Shown here piece by piece: positions 1-7,767 of a stretch of 64,000 nucleotides of DNA (within the stretch, counting starts at the first letter, position 1; each line of letters starts with the position of its first letter). This DNA comes from Bradyrhizobium retamae (GTDB lineage: Bacteria > Pseudomonadota > Alphaproteobacteria > Rhizobiales > Xanthobacteraceae): contig NZ_LLYA01000113.1 in the NCBI RefSeq assembly GCF_001440415.1, positions 1 to 64,000 on the forward strand, read 5' to 3'. The position numbers were made by a program, and so were the translations under genes. Below the pieces are notes generated by a model. That model was not told the DNA's origin. It worked only from the letters and a program-made list of their open reading frames with translations, and made no database searches.

Positions 1-195
1 CCCACGATATGCCGCCTTTCCGATTCCCGCCGTCACCAACTTTGGGCCATAGCTCTTGAATGCCTCGGCGCAATGCGCCTGCTCGCACAGCGTCTTCAAA
101 TAGGATGCCTGAGCCCCAGTCATAGGCTCATCGCCGGAGACCCAATCGTCAGGGTCCTTTTCCGTGTTCGAGTCTATGCGCGTCTTGGAAGTCAT
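1..195 (-). CDS. DUF3072 domain protein, 3' end outside window
   Basis: The 65 visible codons start at ATG 195, seven bases after an AAGGAGA ribosome-binding site; an in-frame ATG at 201 lies too close to that site. The N-terminus is polar. It is followed by DDWVSGDEPMTGAQASYLKT, which matches the conserved core of the small DUF3072 family as I know it. After the core, the visible residues no longer resemble the usual end of that domain, so the protein may diverge or be altered here. No function is known for the family. An EcfG-type promoter lies directly upstream, which suggests expression in the general stress response. Confidence 0.7.
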   Translation of the reverse strand, partial: MTSKTRIDSNTEKDPDDWVSGDEPMTGAQASYLKTLCEQAHCAEAFKSYGPKLVTAGIGKAAYRG

Positions 196-215
196 TGTCA
201 TTCTCCTTATCCACG

Positions 216-240
216 AACGCGTTTGTTCATGTATTGTTCC
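216..240 (-). promoter_or_regulatory. EcfG-type general stress promoter for the DUF3072 gene
   Basis: Read on the minus strand, GGAAC (240-236) is followed by exactly 16 bases and then CGTT (219-216). This equals the consensus I know for EcfG/RpoE2-type sigma factors of alphaproteobacteria. The start codon lies about 20 bases downstream, giving a short leader with a good ribosome-binding site. Confidence 0.7.
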
Positions 241-260
241 GTGCGCCATGACGCACCCGT

Positions 261-285
261 GAAACTCTAGAGAACTCCCGCCGTT
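261..285 (+). promoter_or_regulatory. Candidate EcfG-type promoter for the YihY-DUF3618 cluster
   Basis: GAAAC (261-265), a 16-base spacer and CGTT (282-285) match the EcfG pattern with one mismatch in the -35 element (GAAAC for GGAAC). It is back to back with the divergent promoter at 216-240 and 53 bases before the YihY start codon. Confidence 0.45.
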
Positions 286-338
286 CAGCAAACCTGCCCT
301 CCGTACTTGCGGCGCGACGAGGAGGCGAGGGAAGAGCA

Positions 339-1193
339 ATGGCACCCTTGTGGCGGATATTGAAGGCCGCCGTTTTGGGCTTTGTGGCCAACGACGCCTT
401 AAGCAGGGGGGCCTCCATTGCGTTTTATGCCGCGACTTCGCTGGCGCCAGTGCTTCTGATCGTCGTCGCAATCGCAGGCTTGGCGTTCGGGCACGAGGCT
501 GCCCGTGCCGCAATAAGCGAGGAACTCGGCAAACTGCTCGGGCCGGCGGGCGGCGAATTCATCAAGACCATCCTCGCGCGCTCAAGTGATCCGACGTCGG
601 GGATGACCGCGACTGTTATCGGGCTCGTTACCGTCCTGATAACGGCATCGGGCGTTTTCGGGGAAATGCGCACGGCACTGAACGTAACCTTCAAGGCCAA
701 GCCGGTCGACGAGCCCATCTCCTCGTTGATTAAGGCTCGCGTCGCTAGTCTCGGCCTGGTGGCTGCCCTTGGCTTCATGCTGATCGTTTCGTTGGCTGCC
801 AGCGCCGCGCTATCGGCCCTGGAACAGTGGTCTGCTGATCAGGTCGTCCTGAGTGCTCTCAACACGGTCGTATCGCTGGCGATATTCACGCTGTTGTTCG
901 CAGCGATCTACCGGGTACTGCCCGATACGACGATCTACTGGCGCCATCTCGTCCTGGGCGCATTTGTCACAGCCATGTTGTTTACCGTCGGCAAGTCGCT
1001 AATCGGCTTATACCTCGGTCGCGCGGCGCCGAGTTCGTCCTATGGCGCGGCGGGTGCACTGATCGTCCTCATGTTCTGGGTCTATTACGCGTCGCAGATT
1101 TTCCTGTTCGGTGCTGAACTGACCAAGGCGATCGATGACGAGCGCCATCCAGCCACGCGCGACGAGCGCGAGGAACAATTCAATAGCGCGTGA
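339..1193 (+). CDS. YihY/virulence factor BrkB family membrane protein
   Basis: This 284-residue inner-membrane protein has the family pattern of about six hydrophobic segments (near residues 31-50, 89-110, 134-157, 170-190, 203-226 and 237-261). It also has the conserved stretches SRGASIAFYAATSLAPVLL near the N-terminus and SSYGAAGALIVLMFWVYYASQ near the C-terminus. The charged tail after residue 262 is probably cytoplasmic. The length is normal for YihY/BrkB proteins, whose function is not settled. It heads a five-gene cluster of membrane and helical proteins and is preceded by a stress-type promoter candidate. The start is the ATG after GAGGCGAGGGAAGAG. Confidence 0.9.
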   Translation: MAPLWRILKAAVLGFVANDALSRGASIAFYAATSLAPVLLIVVAIAGLAFGHEAARAAISEELGKLLGPAGGEFIKTILARSSDPTSGMTATVIGLVTVLITASGVFGEMRTALNVTFKAKPVDEPISSLIKARVASLGLVAALGFMLIVSLAASAALSALEQWSADQVVLSALNTVVSLAIFTLLFAAIYRVLPDTTIYWRHLVLGAFVTAMLFTVGKSLIGLYLGRAAPSSSYGAAGALIVLMFWVYYASQIFLFGAELTKAIDDERHPATRDEREEQFNSA

Positions 1194-1236
1194 GTTCGTC
1201 TTCAAAATCAACAAATTCCAACAGGGCGGTGACGAC

Positions 1237-2262
1237 ATGACACGATCCGTAGAGGAGCTACGACGGGACTCCGAGCAAAGCCGCGCGCAGCTTGCGGCGA
1301 CCGTTGATCGGCTGAGGGAACAGATCACCGACACTGCAGAAGACATCCGCTACAAGGTTTCGCCGGATGGCATCAAGGCGGAGGTTTCCGGTTTCATCAG
1401 TCACAAGACCCAGACTTGGCTTGGCGCGCTCAGGCAGCAAGCGATGGAAAATCCGATGCAGGCGATTGCCGCGGGCACCGCGATTGCGGTGCCCGCGTTG
1501 CGGCTGGCCCGCGGTTTTCCGCTCCCGCTTTTGATGATCGGCGCGGGCCTCGCCCTGAGTTCGAAAACCGTGCGCGACCGCGCAGCGGAAGCGGCGGCAC
1601 CCGCCGTCGAAAGAGCCCGGGAAGTGATGGACGAGACCGCGGCACGCGCGCAGTCGGTCGGCGATAGCCTGCGTCAGGCGGTATCCTCCACCCAGAGCCA
1701 GGCAGCCGCCACGGCCGGCGACGCACGGGAGGTCGCGGGCGAGATGGCGAGCGAGACGAGGGATCGGGCCGCCGAGACCGCTGATGCCGTCAGCGGCAAG
1801 GTCAGGGCTGGCATGGATGCCGCTTCGGAAATGGCAAATGACACTATGGAAATGGCGAAAGAAAAGGTGGAGCGCGCTCGCTCCTCCGCCACCCGCGCGG
1901 CGACCGCAGCACCCGCAGCGGCAAGCAAGGTGATCCGCGACAACGCTGCATTGATCGGCGGCCTGGGAGTGGCGATTGGTGCGATCCTTGCTGCTTCGCT
2001 TCCAAGTACCAGGGCCGAGGCCGGCGTAATGGGTAAAGCGAGTGACAGCGCTAAACGCGCCGCCGGCACGGCAGCTCAATCCGGATTCGATGCGGCTAAG
2101 GACGCCGTTATATCGGCTGCGGACGCCGCGGCGAAAAGCGTTTCCGACGCCGACCTCGGCAAGCACGCCAGTCGGATCACGGAAGGCGTGACCGAGAGGC
2201 TCCAAGAAGTGGCCGATGACGTCGTGACGACGGCATTTGATCCTTCCCGCAACCCCGCATAG
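1237..2262 (+). CDS. DUF3618 domain-containing protein
   Basis: The first 50 residues (SVEELRRDSEQSRAQLAATV and the following LREQITDTAEDIR) are the typical N-terminal DUF3618 helix. A hydrophobic stretch follows at about 75-105. A long Ala/Arg/Glu-rich helical region comes next, and a second hydrophobic segment lies near 236-256. The central part resembles apolipoprotein-like or LEA-like amphipathic repeats, which suggests binding along a membrane surface; that is inference. I chose ATG 1237 because the DUF3618 motif begins there; the reading frame stays open further upstream into the previous gene. It lies 43 bp after the YihY gene and 16 bp before the next gene. Confidence 0.8.
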   Translation: MTRSVEELRRDSEQSRAQLAATVDRLREQITDTAEDIRYKVSPDGIKAEVSGFISHKTQTWLGALRQQAMENPMQAIAAGTAIAVPALRLARGFPLPLLMIGAGLALSSKTVRDRAAEAAAPAVERAREVMDETAARAQSVGDSLRQAVSSTQSQAAATAGDAREVAGEMASETRDRAAETADAVSGKVRAGMDAASEMANDTMEMAKEKVERARSSATRAATAAPAAASKVIRDNAALIGGLGVAIGAILAASLPSTRAEAGVMGKASDSAKRAAGTAAQSGFDAAKDAVISAADAAAKSVSDADLGKHASRITEGVTERLQEVADDVVTTAFDPSRNPA

Positions 2263-2278
2263 CAGAAAAGAGACCGCC

Positions 2279-2890
2279 ATGAGCGATTTGGATATCAACA
2301 CCCGTAACACCAATTCCTCTCAGAACCAGAATACGACGACGTCGCCCCAGGACTTGAAGGACCAGGCTACCGAAGCTGGCGCAGAGATGAAGCAGCGCGC
2401 CGGCGACGCGCTGAAGGCGTCGACGGATATGGCGCGCGAAAAATTCAAGGAAGCGGCGGATGCCGCCAAGGACGTGGCGTCAGGAACTGCCGATCGTCTC
2501 CAGGAGCAGGCTGGAGAACAACAGCGTACGGGCGCGGATTTCATCGGCCGGCTTGCCGGCGATATCAGGAATGCGGCGCGCGCGTTCGAGAATGACGCAC
2601 CGTTTGCTGCCCGCGGCATCAATTCCGCGGCTGAATATGTCGACGAGGCCGCCGACAAGATCCGCAACGGAAGTCTCCGCGATCTCGTCGACGGCGCGAC
2701 AGATTTTGCGAGGCGGCAGCCTGCGGCTTTTCTCGGTCTCTCGGTGCTTGCCGGTTTCGCCGCGGTCCGCTTCCTGAAGGCATCCGGGAATCAGAGCTCT
2801 TCACCGCAAAGCTCTTCCTCATCATACTCGCCTTCATCGTACACGCCATCACCCTCCACCTCGTCCTCCTACAAAGCGGAGGCATCATGA
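2279..2890 (+). CDS. Helical, nutrient-deprivation-induced-like protein
   Basis: 203 residues. The N-terminus is Asn/Thr/Gln-rich. It is followed by charged Ala-rich helix repeats (QDLKDQATEAGAEMKQRAGD and similar), one hydrophobic segment near 165-180 (AAFLGLSVLAGFAAVRFL) and a Ser/Pro/Tyr-rich C-terminus. Similar proteins in rhizobia are annotated as nutrient-deprivation-induced; I know of no assigned activity. ATG 2279 follows an AAAAGAGA site. The last codons overlap the start of the next gene in an ATGA, so translation is probably coupled. Confidence 0.7.
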   Translation: MSDLDINTRNTNSSQNQNTTTSPQDLKDQATEAGAEMKQRAGDALKASTDMAREKFKEAADAAKDVASGTADRLQEQAGEQQRTGADFIGRLAGDIRNAARAFENDAPFAARGINSAAEYVDEAADKIRNGSLRDLVDGATDFARRQPAAFLGLSVLAGFAAVRFLKASGNQSSSPQSSSSSYSPSSYTPSPSTSSSYKAEAS

Positions 2891-3282
2891 GCACCAAAAC
2901 GGATCTTCGGACGATCTCGAACTTGCTGGGCGATGCCCTTTCGCAATTCGCCAAGCTGTTTCAAAACGAAGTCGATCTCGCCAAGGCTGAGCTTGGCGAG
3001 AAGGTTCAGCAAATCGGTGTCGCTGTTGGCCTAGTCGCGGCCGGCGCCATTCTCGTCGTTCCTGCGGTTGTCATGGCCCTGTTTGCCCTTTCAGCCGCCT
3101 TGATCGCGGGAGGATGGTCGCAGCCCGTCGCGTATCTGATCTCCGCGATCGTGGCCGCGGTGCTTGCGGCGATCCTGTTTGCGATCGGCATGAACCGGCT
3201 GGACGCGCGGAATCTGGCCCCGCGCGAAACGCTGCGGCAACTCGAAAAGGACAAGGATACCGTGAAGGGAATGGTGCGATGA
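2887..3282 (+). CDS. Phage-holin-family (holin-X-like) membrane protein
   Basis: 131 residues with an amphipathic N-terminal helix (about 1-40) followed by two hydrophobic segments near 40-68 and 78-104. This is the layout of the Actinobacterial Holin-X/DUF1469 family, also called phage holin family protein, which is widespread in bacterial chromosomes and not evidence of a prophage. The ATGA overlaps at both ends show translational coupling with its neighbours. A role in envelope stress is inferred only from context. Confidence 0.75.
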   Translation: MSTKTDLRTISNLLGDALSQFAKLFQNEVDLAKAELGEKVQQIGVAVGLVAAGAILVVPAVVMALFALSAALIAGGWSQPVAYLISAIVAAVLAAILFAIGMNRLDARNLAPRETLRQLEKDKDTVKGMVR

Positions 3283-4040
3283 GCGGAACACAAGGGACTT
3301 TCATAGATGGCCTGACGGCTGCTGCCCGCGACAATCCGCTTGCTGCGGCCTTGATCGGAGGCGGCGCGCTTTGGCTACTTATCGGCAATGACAAGTTGAA
3401 GGTCGCGGCGAACTCGGTCATGGGCGCTGCCGCGCCGCTTGCCGATACAGTTGCGCGCGGTCAACGGGCCGCCGCTTCCAAATTCGAGAACAGCTACAAT
3501 TCCGCTCGGGATCGAACGTCCCGCATGCAGGACGAAGCCTCGCGAGGCATTAGTGAAACCGTACGCAACGCTCGAAGCGCGGCTTCCGACACGATGGGGG
3601 ATGCGGCGGATACGATAAGCGATCGGTTTGAGGAGGGCGTCTCCGGTGCGCGGGAAATGTGGGACCGTCTGGGCAGGGCCCTGCCACGGAGGGAAACGCT
3701 GGCTCAGGCGCAAACCTCGCTTTCCGATCTCCTCGAACGACAACCGCTGGTCCTCGGTGCTGTCGGTCTGGCGATCGGCGCCACGGTGGCCGGGGCGTTG
3801 GCGAAGTCCGGTCTTGAGGACGAGTGGGTCGGCGACCTCAGCGACAGTTTGAAGGCGGATCTAAATACCCGCGCTGGTGCCGTATCGCAAAGCGTGAGAG
3901 AGGCTTCCGACACGCTCAAGGCCGAGTTCTCGGATGCCGGTGCCGAACTGGTTGATCGGGTCCAACAGGCGGGGCACGATGCAATGGATGCCGCCCGAGA
4001 AAAAGCGGACGTGACGTCCCGGTCGACCAATATCGGTTAA
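3279..4040 (+). CDS. Helical membrane-associated protein, unknown function
   Basis: 253 residues starting at the ATGA shared with the preceding gene. Hydrophobic segments near 19-36 and 155-174 are separated and followed by long charged, Ala-rich amphipathic helices containing repeated D-x-A and R-x-A patterns. The layout resembles the DUF3618 protein three genes upstream, so the two may bind membrane or each other; this is inference. It is the last gene of the stress-type cluster. No terminator is obvious behind it. Confidence 0.7.
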   Translation: MSGTQGTFIDGLTAAARDNPLAAALIGGGALWLLIGNDKLKVAANSVMGAAAPLADTVARGQRAAASKFENSYNSARDRTSRMQDEASRGISETVRNARSAASDTMGDAADTISDRFEEGVSGAREMWDRLGRALPRRETLAQAQTSLSDLLERQPLVLGAVGLAIGATVAGALAKSGLEDEWVGDLSDSLKADLNTRAGAVSQSVREASDTLKAEFSDAGAELVDRVQQAGHDAMDAAREKADVTSRSTNIG

Positions 4041-4644
4041 AACAGCAGTTGAATCAGCGGCTTGCGAGAAAGATCTGCCGCGTTCCCGGAGCTAGCCGAA
4101 AAATGCGGTGAGGACTGCCATATCCGAGGTCGCGGCGTGTCGCTGCGCAGGTCGGCATCGATCACCCGCCGGCAGGCATCGACGGTGACGGTGTCGCCGA
4201 GGTCATGTGCCGCGTCGAGAATGGTCCATGCGGTCTCGCCCGAAGGTCTTTCGTAGTCCTGGCCCAACAGTGCCAAGGTCGTCTCGCTCCCCAGTGGAGC
4301 CAGCAGGATATCCAGGAGCTTTTAAAATCGGGATGGCGGCCTTGTGTGCATTTGAGCCGACGCGGTACCGGCGGTTAACCAATGGCTCCGCCCCGGTCGG
4401 TCGGCCACCAGCCAGCCGACAAGGGGGCGCGGCACCCCGTACCTTGACCTTTTGCCCGGGCGGCAGTAGATACCCGCCACCTGCTGCCGGCCCGTTGAGA
4501 TGCGGATATCCGGCGCGGCTTTGAATTCCCCCGAACAATCGAGCCCGCTTGGCGGCTCATCCTTCGAGAGAGGGCTGGGCGCTAGAGGGCTGTTCGGATT
4601 CGCTTTAGATCACAACCGTCTCACGAAGGACGCGGTAACCAACG
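4041..4644. other. 604-bp region without an intact gene, possible gene remnant
   Basis: I see no complete gene here. On the minus strand at about 4037-4330 a reading frame with protein-like composition (DYERPSGETAWTILDAAHDL, then a VIDADLRSD stretch) is broken upstream by a TAA in the same frame, so it could be the tail of a decayed gene. I do not recognise it. I looked for the tryptophan tRNA often found before secE and did not find it. The secE promoter is presumably in the right-hand part, but I cannot place it. Confidence 0.3.
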
Positions 4645-4836
4645 ATGGCTTTCAGCCCGTTCAAATTCCTGCAGGAAGTGCGCTCGGAGACCGCCAAGGT
4701 CACCTGGCCGACGCGCCGCGAGACGACGATCACCACGATCATGGTCTTCGTCATGGTTGCATTGGCTTCGATTTTTTTCTTCCTGTCGGATTTGATCATC
4801 CGCTACGTCGTCACATTCCTGCTGGGCGTCCAATGA
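4645..4836 (+). CDS. secE: Preprotein translocase subunit SecE
   Basis: 63 residues, the short one-membrane-segment form usual in alphaproteobacteria. The amphipathic N-terminal helix with the conserved EVRSETAKVTWPTRRET is followed by a single hydrophobic segment at about 33-60. SecE clamps SecY, which is encoded in this window at 40741. It is directly followed by nusG, the standard bacterial order. Confidence 0.97.
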   Translation: MAFSPFKFLQEVRSETAKVTWPTRRETTITTIMVFVMVALASIFFFLSDLIIRYVVTFLLGVQ

Positions 4837-4856
4837 TGAGCACCGGAACCCTTACG

Positions 4857-5387
4857 ATGGACAAGCGCTGGTATATTGTTCACGCCTATTCGAACTTCGA
4901 GAAGAAGGTGGCGGAATCGATCCGCGAGCAGGCGAAGCAGCGCGGCCTCGAGGAACTGTTCGACCAGGTGCTGGTGCCGACCGAAAAAGTCACCGAGGTG
5001 CGCCGCGGCCGCAAGATCGATGCCGAGCGCAAGTTCTTCCCGGGCTACGTGCTGGTGAAGATGAAGCTGACCGACGAGGCGTTCCATCTTATCAAGAACA
5101 CGCCCAAAGTGACCGGCTTCCTCGGCGCAGAAAACAAGCCGATGCCGATCTCCGAATCCGAGGCGATGCACATCCTGCAGCAGGTGCAGGAAGGTGTTGA
5201 GCGGCCGAAGGCTACGGTGTCATTTGAAATCGGCGAGAACGTCCGCGTGGCCGATGGTCCGTTCGCGTCGTTCTCCGGCGTGGTCGAGGAAATTGACGAG
5301 GCGCGTTCGCGCGTGAAGGTCGCGGTGTCGATCTTCGGCCGCGCCACGCCCGTCGAACTGGAATTCGGTCAGGTCGAGAAGGTCTGA
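4857..5387 (+). CDS. nusG: Transcription termination/antitermination protein NusG
   Basis: 176 residues from ATG 4857. The NGN domain (about 1-110, beginning KRWYIVHAYSNFEKKVAE) binds RNA polymerase. The C-terminal KOW domain (about 122-176, IGENVRVADGPFASFSG) contacts Rho or ribosomal protein S10. Two further in-frame ATG codons at 4833 and 4836 overlap the secE stop and would add up to eight residues; none of the three has a strong ribosome-binding site. I prefer 4857 because the family normally begins just before the WYIVH motif. Confidence 0.96.
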   Translation: MDKRWYIVHAYSNFEKKVAESIREQAKQRGLEELFDQVLVPTEKVTEVRRGRKIDAERKFFPGYVLVKMKLTDEAFHLIKNTPKVTGFLGAENKPMPISESEAMHILQQVQEGVERPKATVSFEIGENVRVADGPFASFSGVVEEIDEARSRVKVAVSIFGRATPVELEFGQVEKV

Positions 5388-5395
5388 TCCGACAT

Positions 5396-5426
5396 CGTCA
5401 TTCCCGAGGCAGGCCCGGGCATGACG
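5396..5426. repeat. REP-like imperfect palindrome (GTCAT family)
   Basis: CGTCAT and ATGACG form the outer arms, with CCCG and CGGG inside, between nusG and rplK. It resembles the palindromes at 40620-40641 and 60070-60110 and is probably a degenerate copy of the same dispersed repeat. Confidence 0.45.
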
Positions 5427-5552
5427 AGAAGAGGAAGCGGCAACGCTTCCGTAATGCCGTGGAAGGGGACTGACGGTCGCCAGCCGTCATGCGAACCGCA
5501 CCACGGTCCTGTGAAGCTTCCGGATTGTCCGGAGCAACATGAGGAGCTGTAA

Positions 5553-5981
5553 ATGGCAAAGAAAGTGACCGGATACCTGAAGCTTCAGGTGCCGGCGGGT
5601 GCGGCCAATCCGTCGCCCCCGATCGGTCCCGCGCTTGGTCAGCGCGGCCTCAACATCATGGAATTCTGCAAGGCGTTCAACGCGCAGACGCAGAAGGAAG
5701 AAAAGAACACCCCGATCCCGGTGATCATCACCATCTATGCGGACCGTTCCTTCACCTTCGAGATGAAGACGCCACCGATGTCCTACTTCCTCAAGCAGGC
5801 TGCCAAGATCCAGTCCGGCTCGAAAGCTCCGGGCCGCGACAAGGCGGGCCAGGTGACACGCGCGCAGGTGCGCGAGATCGCCGAGAAGAAGATGAAGGAT
5901 CTCAATTGCGACTCAGTCGAATCGGCCATGAAGATGGTCGAGGGCTCCGCCCGTTCGATGGGTCTGGAAGTTGCGGGGTAA
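5553..5981 (+). CDS. rplK: 50S ribosomal protein L11
   Basis: 142 residues, the normal length. The proline-rich N-terminal segment ([17 protein letters not shown]), the target region of thiostrepton-type antibiotics, and the C-terminal rRNA-binding helices are intact. L11 forms the GTPase-associated stalk base with 23S rRNA. A GAGGAG ribosome-binding site precedes the ATG, and rplA follows after six bases. Confidence 0.98.
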   Translation: MAKKVTGYLKLQVPAGAANPSPPIGPALGQRGLNIMEFCKAFNAQTQKEEKNTPIPVIITIYADRSFTFEMKTPPMSYFLKQAAKIQSGSKAPGRDKAGQVTRAQVREIAEKKMKDLNCDSVESAMKMVEGSARSMGLEVAG

Positions 5982-5987
5982 CGGACC

Positions 5988-6680
5988 ATGGCAATCGGAA
6001 AACGTTTGAAGAAGGTCCGAGAGGGCATCGATCGCGAGAAGCTCTATCCGCTCGCGGATGCCATCAAGATGGTCAAGGAACGCGCCACGTCGAAGTTCGA
6101 CGAGACGATCGAGATCGCGATCAATCTCGGCGTCGACCCGCGCCACGCCGACCAGATGGTTCGTGGCGTCGTCAACCTGCCGAACGGCACCGGCCGCACG
6201 CTGCGCGTCGGTGTGTTCGCTCGTGGCGCCAAAGCGGACGAAGCCAAGGCTGCCGGTGCTGACGTCGTCGGCGCCGAAGACCTGGTCGAGAAGGTCCAGG
6301 GCGGCACGATCGACTTCGACCGTTGCATCGCAACCCCCGACATGATGCCGCTGGTTGGCCGCCTCGGTAAGGTGCTCGGCCCGCGCGGCATGATGCCGAA
6401 CCCGAAGATCGGCACCGTGACGATGGACGTCACGTCGGCCGTGAAGGGCGCCAAGGGCGGCTCGGTCGAATTCCGCGTCGAGAAGGCCGGCATCGTTCAG
6501 GCCGGTGTCGGCAAGGCGTCGTTCTCCGAGGAAAAGCTGGTGCAGAACGTCAAAGCGCTCGCGGATGCAGTGGCAAAGGCAAAGCCCGCCGGCGCCAAGG
6601 GCACCTACATCCAGCGCGTGGCGGTCTCCTCCACCATGGGCCCGGGCGTCAAGGTCGAGCCGGGCACGCTGCTCGGCTAG
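5988..6680 (+). CDS. rplA: 50S ribosomal protein L1
   Basis: 230 residues. It shows the two-domain L1 pattern, including the conserved [18 protein letters not shown] stretch. L1 is the mobile L1-stalk protein and in many bacteria represses its own operon by binding the mRNA; no specific site is resolved here. The gene is followed by a strong terminator, so rplKA is transcriptionally separated from rplJL. Confidence 0.98.
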   Translation: MAIGKRLKKVREGIDREKLYPLADAIKMVKERATSKFDETIEIAINLGVDPRHADQMVRGVVNLPNGTGRTLRVGVFARGAKADEAKAAGADVVGAEDLVEKVQGGTIDFDRCIATPDMMPLVGRLGKVLGPRGMMPNPKIGTVTMDVTSAVKGAKGGSVEFRVEKAGIVQAGVGKASFSEEKLVQNVKALADAVAKAKPAGAKGTYIQRVAVSSTMGPGVKVEPGTLLG

Positions 6681-6706
6681 TTTGTGGCGGTTTAAGTGAA
6701 TTGCAG

Positions 6707-6737
6707 GGGCGGAATCGGGCGACCGATTCCGCCCTTT
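6707..6737 (+). terminator. Intrinsic terminator after rplA
   Basis: A perfect 12-bp stem (GGGCGGAATCGG with its complement, 6707-6718 and 6723-6734) has a GCGA loop and is followed by TTTGCGTTT. It lies 26 bp after the rplA stop codon. Confidence 0.85.
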
Positions 6738-6808
6738 GCGTTTGATGTCGCTTTTGCGTAATCGTCGCCCCGTCGGACTTGGCAAGGACTCGGCAAGAAG
6801 GAAGAACA

Positions 6809-7762
6809 ATGCCCGAGAAAGTCCTGATCTATTCGCGTTTCCCGAAAGCCCAGATGGAGCGCTTTGGCGAACGCTTTGAACTGCTGAATGCCGCAGGCAA
6901 GGCGCCGAATGAGGTGTTCTCCGCCGAGCAACTCGCAGACATCAGAGCGCTGATCACGGCGGGCGGCACGCCGCTGCGAGGCGACGCGATGGACATGTTG
7001 CCGAAACTAGGCGCGATCATCTGCTACGGCACCGGCTATGACGGCGTCGATCTGGCGGCGGCGGCGAAACGGAAGATCGCCGTCGGCCATAGCCCAGGCG
7101 CCAACGCGGCGTCGGTCGCGGATATCGCGGTCACGCTGATGCTGGCGGCCACGCGACGGCTGCTCGCGGCCGACGATTATGTGCGGGGCGGCAGTTGGGC
7201 GGCGGCAAAACCATCGCCGATGATGCGCCCGCAGGCGGGCATGCTCGGCCGCAAAATCGGCGTCTACGGCATGGGCGAGATCGGCCGCAAGATCGCGGCG
7301 CGGGTGGCCGCGTTCGAAACCGAGGTCGGCTATTTCAGCCGCCGGCAGCACGATGTGCCGTATAGGTATTTTCCGAGCCTGGATGCGCTGGCCGAATGGT
7401 GCAGTGTCCTGATGATCGCGGTGCGGGCGGGCGCCGATACCCATCACGTCGTCGATGCCAATATTCTGCGCAAGCTCGGCAAGGACGGTTACGTCGTCAA
7501 CATTTCGCGCGGCTCGGTGATCGACCAGCCTGCGCTTATCGCGGCGCTGACCGATCAGACCATCGCCGGCGCGGGCCTCGACGTCTACGCGAAGGAGCCG
7601 CATGCGCCGGACGTGCTGACGGCGCTGCCCAATGTCGTGCTCTCTCCGCACATCGGCGGCCATACGCTGGAGTCGCATGTGGCCATGCAGAACTGCGCAC
7701 TCGCCAATCTCGACGCGTTCTTCGCCGGCAACCCGCTGCCGTACAAGGTGCCGCTTGGCTGA
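6809..7762 (+). CDS. D-isomer-specific 2-hydroxyacid dehydrogenase
   Basis: 317 residues. The NAD-binding glycine motif GVYGMGEIG is at 151-159, and the catalytic set of the family is complete: Arg234 (NISRG), Glu263 (AKEP) and His281 (SPHIGG). It should interconvert a 2-keto acid and a D-2-hydroxy acid; sequence alone does not fix the substrate, though glyoxylate/hydroxypyruvate reductase-like enzymes are the closest type I recognise. ATG 6809 has an AAGGAAGA site. It lies between two ribosomal operons, which is unusual, and is convergent with the sigma factor gene. Confidence 0.9.
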   Translation: MPEKVLIYSRFPKAQMERFGERFELLNAAGKAPNEVFSAEQLADIRALITAGGTPLRGDAMDMLPKLGAIICYGTGYDGVDLAAAAKRKIAVGHSPGANAASVADIAVTLMLAATRRLLAADDYVRGGSWAAAKPSPMMRPQAGMLGRKIGVYGMGEIGRKIAARVAAFETEVGYFSRRQHDVPYRYFPSLDALAEWCSVLMIAVRAGADTHHVVDANILRKLGKDGYVVNISRGSVIDQPALIAALTDQTIAGAGLDVYAKEPHAPDVLTALPNVVLSPHIGGHTLESHVAMQNCALANLDAFFAGNPLPYKVPLG

Positions 7763-7767
7763 CGGGC

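Noticed and set aside
2887..3282. Holin-family gene as evidence for a prophage
   Set aside because: This holin-X-like family is common in bacterial chromosomes and no other phage gene is near.
4041..4644. A tryptophan tRNA expected before secE
   Set aside because: No cloverleaf or CCA anticodon loop could be found in this region on either strand.
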